A stretch of 64,000 bases of DNA from positions 1 to 64,000 of the forward strand of contig NW_025955162.1 in assembly GCF_022376445.1 (NCBI RefSeq), written 5' to 3'. Position 1 is the stretch's first letter. The number at the start of each line of letters is the position of its first letter. The translations under genes and the position numbers were made by a program. Under the pieces are notes generated by a model. That model had not been told where the DNA came from. It saw only the letters and a list, made by a program, of their open reading frames with translations, and searched no databases. This document shows positions 23,101-33,451 of this stretch, in pieces. The DNA is from Fomitopsis serialis. Its lineage: Eukaryota > Basidiomycota > Agaricomycetes > Polyporales > Fomitopsidaceae.

Positions 23101-23882
23101 TCAGTGGCAACCGTCTGAACGGGTCGCAAGGGCCGCCCTCAACGGGTTCATCTTCGGATTCATCGGGAAAACATCGTACACTCGTCGCAGCGATCGTAGG
23201 GGGCGTTGTGGGCGGGGTTGTTGGCCTCATATTAATTGCCCTGGGAGCTTTATTCTTCTACCGAAGACGCCGCGTACGGACTACCGCGATCGAGCCGTAC
23301 CCCTCTCCGGTACTTCCGGAGAAGGACGTAGACGCTACAGCTTCGCCCAGCCGGCTTCTCTTGCTGCGCAAGCATTCGAGTCCAGTATCTGTAACGGGGA
23401 ACACATCGTTCATCGGTGGCACTCCGTCCTCCATCTCGGCTCCGATGGTTACACAGAACGCACCTGCCTCCGTCATCGTCCTCGGCAATCCGCCGTCGGT
23501 CATATCGTCTGATACAGCGACGAGTTCAGCGCCCGCAAGAAGCGTTCCGGCACCTGCTCTGGCCTCGCCGCCTACTCCAACGGTGTATGACCGGTCAGCG
23601 CCAACCGGCTTCGCGCCGCTTTCTTCGAGTTCGTCTCGACCCTCCGAGCCGCTGGGAGCTGCAGGCTCGGTTACCGTATCGTCGCCGTTGCCCAGCGCGA
23701 GCACTGGCAGGGAAGACCCCGAGATCCAGTCACCAGACGCTGCTCCCAAGCTCAGTCAGGATCGGGACGCGGAACTGGCGAGCCTGCGCAACGATATGCA
23801 GCAGCTTCGTCAAGAACTGCGTCGGGTGGTGCCTGTTCTGGAGCGGCTGGAGGAGCCTCCGCCGGACTACTGGTCGCAATAG
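20129..23882 (+). CDS. Glutaminase A-like protein (GtaA family), membrane-anchored, copy 1
   Basis: This is predicted to be a secretory enzyme of the fungal glutaminase A family (DUF5127/DUF4965/DUF1793 architecture, six-hairpin-like fold), which releases ammonia from glutamine. ATG 20129 starts a typical signal peptide (MLLSLLLCLLSLIACVLSQA) leading into TFWPAAAPIAVRSPYLNVW, the family's usual N-terminus. About 15 exons follow (for example 20129-20302, 20358-20549, 20603-20711, 20765-20919, 20976-21094, 21161-21335, 21387-21595). Family segments: NNFDMTGSVGAGCNVTFTEV, VWTVGYVRDPSIEYTL, MLSLAARQTYGALDLT, TRFFMKDIG, SGNMLIMVLAHATYSSD, GIIGIQAMANISAVLGRDED, YGLPLDSDHDTLG. The C-terminus adds a glycine-rich transmembrane helix (about 23190-23260) followed by RRRR and a long serine/proline-rich tail with a short coiled coil. 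This suggests a type I membrane protein displaying the enzyme outside. A direct paralogue follows at 25800. Confidence 0.85.
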
Positions 23883-24416
23883 CCACGTAGATGGTCTTTT
23901 ACAGGATGGGGTAGAGTTTGCAATGTTATTGCTAGTGATTGAATTCTGCTAGTGAGTAGCGCGCTTTCGGGTTCTCTAGCCGTCGTTGTGGTACAACTTC
24001 AAATATCTCGTTATTGGTGTATATATTGCATCCCCTTTAGAATCGCATGATCTAGATACAACATGAAAGCGCCTATGAGCTTGGTCCTTGAGTCCAAACT
24101 TTCACCATTCAGAGTCAGCCTGAGAACGAGAATGAGACAATTCCACTGCCAGGAAATTCCAGCAGATCAGTGTGTTGCATAGGGACGTCACGTGCTGCTG
24201 TCTACTGGCACGCCCGGTTCCGCTGTTGCACTTTTGTTGCACTCGCCGACGACGGGCTATAAAGAGGCCCAGGGCACTGTTCTTCGCGCTCTAATACAAC
24301 TCTTCCTTGAAGAACCTCCACCCGTGGGTGTTGGCCACGATCGAGTCGGGGCTGGGCAGCGACAATTGGGCTGGCAACTTGCTCGGCCACAGCGGCTTCT
24401 CTTCTCAATTGGAGTT
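23883..24416. other. 3' flank of glutaminase-like copy 1
   Basis: AT-rich sequence with TATA-like words near 24018 and no gene recognised. An open plus-strand frame from 24192 is probably a shadow. Confidence 0.35.
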
Positions 24417-24659
24417 TCATGTCTTCCGTACGCACGGTGCCGGTGCTTTGCCCAGATAGGTCTTCGAGCTATTATGGACGGCCGTCATGCGATCTGTCAG
24501 ATTGTGGACCACATCGTCTACACGCTCGAACTCCGAGTCCATCTCAACAGATTGTTTCGCCGGCGCGATGTCGGTAGGCCGGGGCAGGCAAGGGAAATAA
24601 TATTCGAGGCTTGGAGCAAGGCCACACAGGGTCTGAATGAACTTGGTTGTGAGTGACAT
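24417..24659 (-). pseudogene. Orphan minus-strand exon between the two glutaminase-like genes
   Basis: An 80-codon open frame starts at ATG 24659 and contains a plausible protein segment (EFERVDDVVHNLTDRMTAVH). I recognise no family and could not join a convincing second exon; the next in-frame triplet is a stop. It may be the 5' remnant of a gene disrupted by the tandem duplication around it, or chance. Confidence 0.25.
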
Positions 24660-24949
24660 TTGTTTCTTCGTACTGCCAGGAGCCAGAAAAGTCCCCCTCT
24701 GCGTCTGTGGGGCCGTGGTGATGCAGCCCCATTAGAAGCGTGCTACGATGAATATGGAGCTACTTATGTATGCACTGACATCGTCTCGCTATACCGAGGG
24801 CGAGAGGATCATGCTCGTGTGTTAAAGCTATTCTCGTCACATCCATTCGGCACCTGGCTCAATCTGCCAGTGGCATGTCACTCGATCTGTGGCTCGTCAG
24901 TGCATCCCATGCCTAGCACTTAGGTTACGTTCCGATCGCTGACTACGCC

Positions 24950-25440
24950 CATAGCATGGCAAGTCTTGGAAGCCAGCGTGTATCAAGGTTGAGGGTGACT
25001 CGCACGTAAGTAGTTCAATTAGTCGCTTCGTATCTGGTGGGGCTATGTTGCACATCTGACCTTTCGCAATTGTACCAGGTCTTCTGTATTCCAAATACGA
25101 GCGGTTACCGCGAAGTCGCAGCTGTCTCTGTTGACATGCACGTATCAAACAGATGAGCCCCCTTCACAGCCCTGTCATGATGGAGATGCTCCGTGAGATG
25201 CAGGCGCCGCATGTTTTCGTAAGTCAGACTTCCTCCGGAACGTGCGTACCTGTGCTCTCAGCCACAACTTGCCAGGGAGTCCTGCACTGAAGCCATTTGA
25301 CACTACGTTCGTAAGTACGTTTGGCAAGTCTCACGGCTATGCATGGTTCTGACGCTGTTTTTTAAGCGGCACGATCCTACCAACGCATCGTTGTTGCCGT
25401 ATGTAGCCTCGGAACTGCGCGCTTGTAACGATGCCGAATA
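24950..25440 (+). pseudogene. Decayed multi-exon gene remnant, family unknown
   Basis: Plus-strand pieces read like exons of one protein: GKSWKPACIKVEGDSH (24957-25005, ending at a GTAAGT donor), VFCIPNTSGYREVAAVSVDM (from about 25079), SPVMMEMLREMQAPHVF (near 25165-25218), LPGSPALKPFDTTFVSTFGK (near 25270-25330) and RHDPTNASLLPYVASELRA (25368-25425). Consecutive pieces are in different frames, with stops between them that splicing does not explain well, so the gene appears broken. I do not recognise the family. Confidence 0.4.
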
Positions 25441-25799
25441 CTATTGAACGCCCTGGAAGTTCCAATTAAGGTTCGGATGAGTCGAGGATGCTGAACCCAA
25501 TCAGATTCGAATTTATCTATCACGCAGACCAGAAAGGTCCCGTTGCTGCGGGTTCCAGTGCAGGACGACTAAAGGACGACGGTTCTCGGAACAGAACCTC
25601 GGAAGATGACGCCGGTGGCGTGCCACCGTGCTTGCAATGTTGCGAGGAAAATTTGGCATGAGATGCCGAGCTGAAACCCTCACAATGAATTGGCATCGCT
25701 TCACCACAGAACAGCCAGCGGCCCGCACTGACAAGGTTCGCCGCCCGCGGTCAACTACGGGCGACGCTGACTAGGTCCCGCTCCCTCTCTGCTTCCTCC
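25441..25799. other. Upstream region of glutaminase-like copy 2
   Basis: No gene was recognised. A small inverted repeat (CGCCCGCGG…CTACGGGCG) lies near 25740-25770, just before the second glutaminase-like start. Confidence 0.35.
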
Positions 25800-28700
25800 A
25801 TGATGTTCCTTGTTCTGGCTCCATTTCTGTTTCTCCTACGCTTTGCCATCTTGCAAGTGCACGGCGCGCAAACATTCTGGCCATTAGCGATACCATTCGC
25901 TGCTCGCACGCCTTACTTGAACTCATGGATGTGGACATCGAAGGGGTCGGAGAGTACCAACGACTGGCCGTCTTTCTGGAGTGGAGGGGTGCGATCCTTC
26001 ATATCTGGTCATCCTCGTGGGCTGATCTCTGGGTTTAATAGATTCTTGGGTGGATATGCTACATCCGAGTGGACGGAAAGACGTACATTTTGTATGGCAA
26101 CGGCAATCTCGCGGGCAACTACTCCGTGACACCTGGCAACTTTCCACAAACGGAACTGACCCCCACTCGTACCATACAAGTCATCGAAGCTGGCCCTATG
26201 AACGTTACGCTGACATTTCTGAGTCCCATAGATGTAGGTTTGTGAACCAGAAGTACCCTCTACGTTGCTGACACCATAGCAAGCCGTCTGATCTCCTACG
26301 CCAATCTCTTCCGTTCGCTTATGCGGCCCTGGACTTCACATCCACCGATAATCAACCACATGACATACAGCTGTACTCCGACATTACTGGAGGTGTGTAG
26401 TATTTAGAACGCGTGCGCGCATCTGGCTACTCGTGAGCTGATATTTTTCTAGAATGGCTGGCTAACAACAAGGGGCTGCAGATGTCGTGGAGTCCGCCGT
26501 CGCAAACCAGTAGCATGATCTATCACGAACTGCACCTCACGAATCCGACACCTTTTCAGGAGCAAGGAGGACAAGCCTTAGACGGTGCAGCGTACTTCGC
26601 GATGGAGCTGGTACAACAACTTGATCGTTGCCAAGGACTATGCTGACTTCAGTGGCAGGGACCACAAGGACGCGACGTCACTTGGCAGACCTGCTCAGAC
26701 GTCGTCTGTCGCGAAGAGTTCCAAGATTATGGTCGCGTAAACGCGAGTGACAACAATAGTACCTCTCGGGATATAAATAAGTAGGGGCGCTACATTCTGC
26801 TGCGCGCATCAGGAGCTCATGCATATCGCAGCGCTTGGCCCGTCTTCCCGATCTCGGTCGACTTGGGAAGTGTTGCTTCTCTGGACTCGCCCGTTGTCTG
26901 GGCCATTGGCTATGTACGCGATCCCAGCATCAGTTACGCATTGTCAGGAAACACGGAATCCCTCCGCCCGTACTACACAACACAGTATCCTACCACCGAA
27001 GATGCCGTGAGTTATAACACAGCTAGCTTTGTTGGCCCATGTCACTGAACTTCGCATATGTAGTTGGAGTTCTTTGTCTCCGATTTCAACAACTCGCTGA
27101 CTCAGGCGAACTTGCTCGATACGCAAGTCCGTGAAGCGGCTTCAAGCATTTCGGCGGACGGCAAACTGTACGACATGCTTTCGCTCGCCACTCGCCAGGT
27201 GTTCAGCTCTCTCGAGATCACGGCTCCCTATCAGTCGGACGGCACCACTAGGATCTTCATGAAAGACATGGGCACCAGCCAGTGAGTCATACCGGGCCCA
27301 TGCAAGCACTCCGTATCTCACACGACAATTCATAGACGCGTCACTCCCGTGGAGAAATTGTACGCCGCTCTGCCCTTGTTCTTGTACTACAATGCATCGC
27401 TAGTCAAGCCAATCCTGGTGCCGCTCCTTGAACAACAGAATACGTCGTTGGGCGAATATCCGTACGCATCGAAAGACCTTGGTGAGCTCTCATCACACTT
27501 TGCCGACAATGGTGTGTTGATGGTCTTATTCAGGCTCCTTGTTCCCGGCTGTATCTGGTCCGAACCTGACATCTACAGAGGCAATCGAACGTGAGCATGC
27601 TTTGCCGCAGCGCAGATCCGCCTGCTGACCAGTGGTAATTGCAGAGTCCGGGAACATGCTCATCATTGCACTCGCTCACGCCAGATACTCGAACGATACA
27701 TCGCTGCTCCATGGCTATGTGCGTCTTCATCTTCGAGAGTTGTGTGCTTAGCTTACCTTCACATGCACGCAGTATCCCTTGCTTAAGAATTGGGCAGAGT
27801 ATTTGACGGGACATGGGCCATTTCCTCCTCAGGGCCAGTGCGTATCATGTTTTATGGTGCTCGAAAACAACTCACCGAGAACTGTCAGATTATCTGTCGA
27901 TGACGGAAGTGACGCCACAAACTCGACCAACCTGGCGGTGAAGGGTATCTTCGCCATCCAGGCCATGGCGGAAATCAGTCAATTAGTCGGGCAGAGTAAT
28001 GATTCTCAGCACTTCAGCGTGAGTCATCGACCGTGTACTACAACTTGGCAAGAACTCGGAATCCTGACGAGTTTCCGCACGTTCACAGAGCACAGCGACC
28101 AACTTTATGAACACATGGCAACCGCTTGCCATATCGTCAGGAGGCGCCTCTGCGTCCGTGAATCCGACGTTGAACTCGGCAGTTACAGGTGTCTGGTCTT
28201 TACCGTATAATCTCTACCCGCAGACTCTGTTCGGATTTAATCTCTTGAATCAGACAGTACGTCATTGCGATATTTACGGGAATGAACTGTGCTGATTTTG
28301 CCACACAGTGGCTTGACAAGCTTACTGTCATGTATGGGCAGTGGATCCAACCTGAAACTGGTAAGGATCCCCTTTCGTTGCGTTCATGTCGATTACTCAA
28401 CGCTTTCCCAGCCAACTATACGCATGGGTTGCCGATGCAGAGCTCAGCACAATCGCTTGGCAACGTAGGTGTGTCAATATCCCAACAGAGTATTTGTAAC
28501 TCCGACTCAAATGTGATTGTACAGCCTGGAATGCTTTCATCGCGGCTACCTGCACCAACGACACGATCCGCGGTCAGATTCTTGATGCGGTCTGGAATTA
28601 TGCGTCGTTCAACGGGACATCGCTTCCGTTCGGCGCAGTGTACAATGTCGAATCTGGTGCCTACGTGGATGGAACGTTGAGGTTAGTCGTGCTATTCTTG

Positions 28701-29369
28701 TGTCAGAGATTCGACGTCTAATCCGCGAGACAGCCCCGCGTTAGGAGGCCTCTTCGCCCCGTTCTTGCGCAGGTGAGGTTGCAGCATATCACAAGTCTAC
28801 CTATACTGAACGTCATGAGCAGCAATACTATCACTGGCTCCCCATCTCCCACTCAGTCTGCAAGCTCCACGAATCGCGGTAGCGCCTCCGGTGGTGGCAA
28901 GGTCGACGTCGGCGCCATAGCGGGCGGCGTCGTCGGGGGCGTCATCGGCTTACTTGTGCTCGTCGGGCTTGTACTATTGCTATTCCGACACCGTCGGAAC
29001 CAGAAGAACGTCGCCCTCCTCGACACTTCTGGTACGAGGACAGAGCCAACGCCCTTCGAGTCTGCGCCTGCTTTTTCGGCCCAGGCTCCGGGTGTCATAC
29101 TCACGGAAAAGCGGCGGCGGGAACTCGAGTCGCCGAGGGAAGGAGCGCCTCTGTTGCCTTCAACCGGCTCGTTTTCCGCCATGGGCGACGAGCCTCCGTC
29201 TGGTAGCGCCACGGTTCCCTCTACGACGAACAGCGATTCTGCGAGGTCGCGAGAGAATGATTTGCTGGGGCTGCGCACGGAGATCGAGGATCTGCGCAGG
29301 ATCATGCTGAATGTGCACATCGAGGGACCGGAACCTTCGGACTTGGGTGCACCGCCAGGTTACTCGTGA
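25800..29369 (+). CDS. Glutaminase A-like protein (GtaA family), membrane-anchored, copy 2
   Basis: This is a tandem paralogue of the gene at 20129. ATG 25800 (or 25803) begins a signal peptide followed by AQTFWPLAIPFAARTPYLNS. Conserved exons match copy 1 one for one: ELTPTRTIQVIEAGPMNVTL, WAIGYVRDPSISYALSGN, MLSLATRQVFSSLEIT, TRIFMKDMG, LFLYYNASLVKPILVPLLEQ, SGNMLIIALAHARYSND, NLAVKGIFAIQAMAEISQLV. The C-terminus again has a glycine-rich transmembrane segment (about 28905-28990), then RHRR and a serine/proline-rich tail with an ExDLRRI-type coiled segment, ending at TGA 29367-29369. Membrane anchoring was therefore present before the duplication. Stretches near 26740-26830 and 28430-28560 are harder to splice, so exon limits there are uncertain, but no definite lesion was found. 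Confidence 0.82.
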
Positions 29370-29996
29370 CGAGTCTAATTAGTGCTATCTCTTTTAGCGC
29401 ATCGGACTATGTATACTCGGATTCAAAACCTGGGTCCACTGTGGATCTCTGCTCCCTCAATGTATCGGTGCTGCCAGTGAAATAGCGTTGCATTACCATC
29501 TTAATACTCGGACGATGGTCTACAAGACGCCTCGATGCGAGAAGCTTAATGCTAAAATCATCGTGTTGAACTTGGTATATAAAGAATCCCACCCGAATGC
29601 AGATGGACTTGCTGAGACTTTGTCCAAACTCATGGTACTTGAGCTTGAGTACTTACTGAGCGTACTATATCGGGCCATGATCTGGGCCACCTAAGCAGTG
29701 CACAAGTTCCCCCGAGTCCAAACATCTCATTTATGTTGCGTTGAGCATATCAGTCGATGCTAGGACATCCCAGGTATGTATTCCAAAGCACGAAATATTT
29801 TTAGGTAAGGACAGCGAGACATGGTGAATATTTTCATGAGACGAGTACAGGGAGACAGTCAGACGCCGAAGTGGGCCACACGGTACAACATAAGCGCTGA
29901 GGTAAGCGCCGACAGAGAGCGAAGGGTATGTAAGGCATAGCGAGTGCAGGACGACGAGCACGAATAAAATAGTACATGGAGGGTATCAAATGGTCC
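29370..29996. other. Convergent intergenic region
   Basis: This is 3' flank of the glutaminase-like gene and of the minus-strand transposase. Short frames only; nothing recognised. Confidence 0.4.
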
Positions 29997-32217
29997 TCAC
30001 TGACCCTTGCGACGGGCACTGCGACGTAGTGGGCGCGAAACAGCTGCGACTGCGAGCTCTGCAGGGTTGACACTGGCCGCAGTCTGCTCGACGGTCGCAC
30101 TGTCGACCTGCATCGCATTTTCATCGGCCTCCCCGGTGACTGCGGCAACGGGTTCCATCTCAGCGCGGTGCTGAGAGGACGTAGAAGAAGAAGGGCCAGC
30201 AACCGCAGTGCTAGAAGCGACAGCACTGGCAGCAGTTGTGCCAGTGGGAGGGGCTGCGACAGCCTCGCCAGTGGTTGCACCTGGGCGACGCAGAGGGCGG
30301 GGACGAACACCATGTGGTGGAGGGTGCGTAGGAGCAGGAATTGGAGAGCCGGGCTCTGAGACGGACTCGCTCTCCGAGCTGGAGACGCTGCCTCCTCCAT
30401 TGTGACCGCGCCGAGAGTCTTTGATCAGGCTCGACGCCTTCAGGACCTTCTTCGCTCCAGCAGCGATGGCCTCCTCTTTCTTCTTCAATCCCCTCACAGA
30501 CTGCGCCTTCTTGGCCACCTTCGTCGTCTTCTTTGGCGTACCAGCTGCCAGAACGTGTCGTTTCTGCGCAGCCAACTCCTTCGCTTCACGCGCAGCGACG
30601 GCGGCAGCCTCGCGCTCCTGCGCCTTCGCCGCACGCTCCTGCTCCTTCACTGCGCGTGCAGCCTCGCGCTCCTGCGCCTTCACTGCGTGTGCAGCCTCGC
30701 GCTCCTGCGCCTTCGCCATGCGCTCCTGTTCCTTTGCGGCACGGGCAGCAGCGCGCTCTTGCTCCTTCATCGCGCGAGCAGCAGCACGCTCCTGCTCCTT
30801 CGCCGCCTTCTTCGCTGCGGCCGTCTCCTTCTTCTTTGCACTCTTCTCGGCGGCCTCCTTCTTCTTCCGCTGAAGCGCCACCTCCCGTTCCTCCTGGGTG
30901 ATCGCCTGGCGGCGCTCCTTGAACTCTACGCGTGCCTCCTTGAAGAGGTCCTGCATCTTGCCCTCGGCATCCTGTCGTGCGAGCTGGTTCAGGTTCTCCT
31001 CGCCTGTCATATGCCGAGGATGACCCGTCTTGCCTGCGCGGCGGCGGCGGCCCTTGGTCCTCTTCTTCCCCTTTCCTGCCTGTAGGGCCCTCGAGTGCAG
31101 CTGCTCTCGCAGGGTCCTGTTCTCGCGATCCTTCAGCTTCAGCAATGCATGGTCACGCTGCACCTGCTCGATGCAGGCAGCTGCAACCACATGGAGCTCG
31201 TCGTTTTGCGTCAGAAGCGCCGTACGAGAGGCCGTGGGGGGGAGCCGGCGAGGGATGCCAGTGAAGATGAAACTGACGGGATGCGCAGGTCCGGGGACAT
31301 TCATCGTTGTGCCCTGCGTGCGGTGGACAGGGCGAGGGAGAAAGAGATGAGGCAGGGATATCAGATTGTCAACGATGGGGTCACTTTGTTTGCTCGTGTT
31401 TAGTGCAGGTGCATACGCATCCTCCGGAATCGCACGAGAATCCATGGGCCAGATCCCTGTTTTCCTGAAGGAAGATATGATCGTCGACGACTTAAATGCA
31501 GCTTCACGAGCTGCACCATAGTGCTGCAGGAAATTTGTTTTCGTGATAGCTATCCCCTGGCGGTGAGCACGTGTGACTTCCTTCCTCCATAAGTTCGCCA
31601 ATGGCCCGAAGACCCCTACATCGCACGGCTGCAGTGCGTGTGTAGTGTGCGGTGGAAGGCAAATAATCTTGATATTATGGTTGGCCGCGAATTGGCAAAA
31701 ACGGTAGGTGCAGTGAGAATTATGTCCATCGAGAATTAGAAGACGTGGGGCCCCGGAAACATTGCGCTGCGCCGTCATTGGCTCGAAGTCATTCTTGAGC
31801 CACTGAAGGCCGAGATCTTGGTCCGTCCACCCATTAGGCGACATCGCAATGCTGAAAGACCAGTGAGAAAAGCACATGAGGAAATTGAGGAAATCAAACT
31901 CACCTCGCATTCGCTGGATTGACCTTTCCCCATTCCAGATTGCGGCGCATTCCCTTAAAGATCACGCACGGGCGGATCATCGTTCCGTCAGCACATACAG
32001 TTTCTATGATGGTTATGAGGTCGCGATTACCAGGTTCAACGTTGTACACCGTCTTCTGGTCGCGATCAACAAGAACCTTGGCGCACTTTCCGATACCTAG
32101 CTGCACCCCCTTCTCGTCGGCGTTGTAGATGTTCTCGGGTGGGATGTGCCGCGTCTCAACGATCTCCTTGAGTAGCTCGTAAAACTTCGTGACGTTCGGT
32201 TTGTTCAGGGCGCGCGC
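29997..32217 (-). pseudogene. Pogo/Fot1-like DDE transposase, N-terminus cut off by an LTR element
   Basis: This is a Tc1-mariner superfamily (DDE_1) transposase. Exons 32217-31904 and 31851-29997 are joined by a 52-nt intron. Catalytic aspartates are visible: first in NIYNADEKGV (near 32125), second in LLILDGHNSHC (near 31745), third in ALQPCDVGVFGPLANLW (near 31620). The C-terminus is unusually long, with about 90 residues of KEQERAAARA-type charged repeats (30590-30860), probably a long single helix, then a serine/proline-rich tail. The reading frame is still open at 32217, exactly where the LTR retrotransposon begins, so the helix-turn-helix/CENP-B-like N-terminus and start codon are missing. 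I did not find them on the far side of the retrotransposon. This copy cannot encode a complete transposase. Confidence 0.85.
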
Positions 32218-33195
32218 TGATACGCCTCTAGGCTATCTAAGCCCCGAAAACGCAATCTAGGCCTCTACGATGCTCCGAAGCTCTTAGAAGATCCACTACA
32301 ACTGTTCGAAGATTTCGAAGTTCGTAGCCAACCCTGGCTCACCTTAGAAGACTATCCGCGACCTTCCGGCACCTCAGTGACGCTATAGGAGCACCTACCC
32401 ACCTATCTAGACGACCCCAGAGCACGCAGGTCACTCGAAGATACACTATGTGTTAGAAGACACTCGAACATGTTAGAAGACGTGCTACGGTGTTAGAAGA
32501 TCTCCTGCGAGACCATAGGATGCTACAGGATGTCCAGTGAGTCCTTGCAGGTCGTCTCACATCCTCGACGAGTGGTCTCGGTTTCTGGCATCATGTGATA
32601 GCCGGTCGGCCTTCGGACCACTGGTTAGCGAGCCCGAGAGCAGTTGTCACGTGTTAGAAGCCATAGCCGGATGTTTGGGGCCGTCGGAGCTCCGTAGTGG
32701 TAATAGCCGTGTTTCCCTGTATATACTCTGGGACTGGTTCCCTTCGAATCAGAGAGACCCCCTTACCCTCTCAATCTCACCTCGCACCGGCGAGGTTCGT
32801 CAGTCAGCCAGTACGTTCGAAGTCAGCAAGTTCGCCAGTCAGTCAGTACGTTCGAAGCCAGTCAGTCAGTTCGCCAGTACGTTCGCCAGCTCGTAGTTGC
32901 CCCGAGAGGCTCTACACTTCTTCTCCTGCCGTCGCTCGCCTTCCTTGTCACCGTTCGTTCGACACGTCTGTCGAAACTCCCCTCCTACCTTCGAGGCTTA
33001 GCCCTCGTCTTCGAACAGTCTTCGACATCTTCGAAGCTCTCCCACGTCGTTCGGAGTCTTGTCCGTCCTCCTCCTTCTTACCTAGACCACTGTACAGTCC
33101 CCCGTACATCTCATAGACTCAGAGGCCTCGCATACCACTGCTCGACCTCACGGTTGGGTTTTTGTGTGGCTTTTGTGTTCATTTCGGTCGCGTCA
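32218..33195 (+). repeat. Left (5') LTR
   Basis: 978 bp, TG…CA. It contains a TATA-like GTATATACTC near 32718 and a short tandem array of CAGTCAGTACGTTCGAAG-type words at 32800-32890. It matches 37230-38210 nearly base for base. Confidence 0.9.
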
Positions 33196-33197
33196 TC

Positions 33198-33215
33198 TTG
33201 GAGCCCACCGCGAGG
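33198..33215 (+). other. Putative primer-binding site
   Basis: TTGGAGCCCACCGCGAGG lies 2-3 nt after the LTR end. A tRNA whose 3' end is complementary to TGGAGCCCACCGC would be the primer. I did not identify which tRNA. Confidence 0.45.
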
Positions 33216-33451
33216 GGATATAGAGCAAGATTCCGCCGCGTCGGAACTTCGACGTCAACCCTGAAGACTACCGAGACTACGAAAGTCCTCTTCTCACACT
33301 CGCTATCGACAGTAGACTAGGTCCCCGATCAGCCGCCACCTTTCGCAGGCATAGCAACCCTCTCCCAGGACCTTCGACTATCCCCTCTTCGCCCGAAAAC
33401 ATCGAGCTTGTCCCCGATCACGACGATCCGGAACGCTCTGTTCGAGACCAA

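Noticed and set aside
30402..31085. 227-codon plus-strand leucine-rich ORF
   Set aside because: Antisense shadow of the lysine/alanine-rich tail of the DDE transposase.
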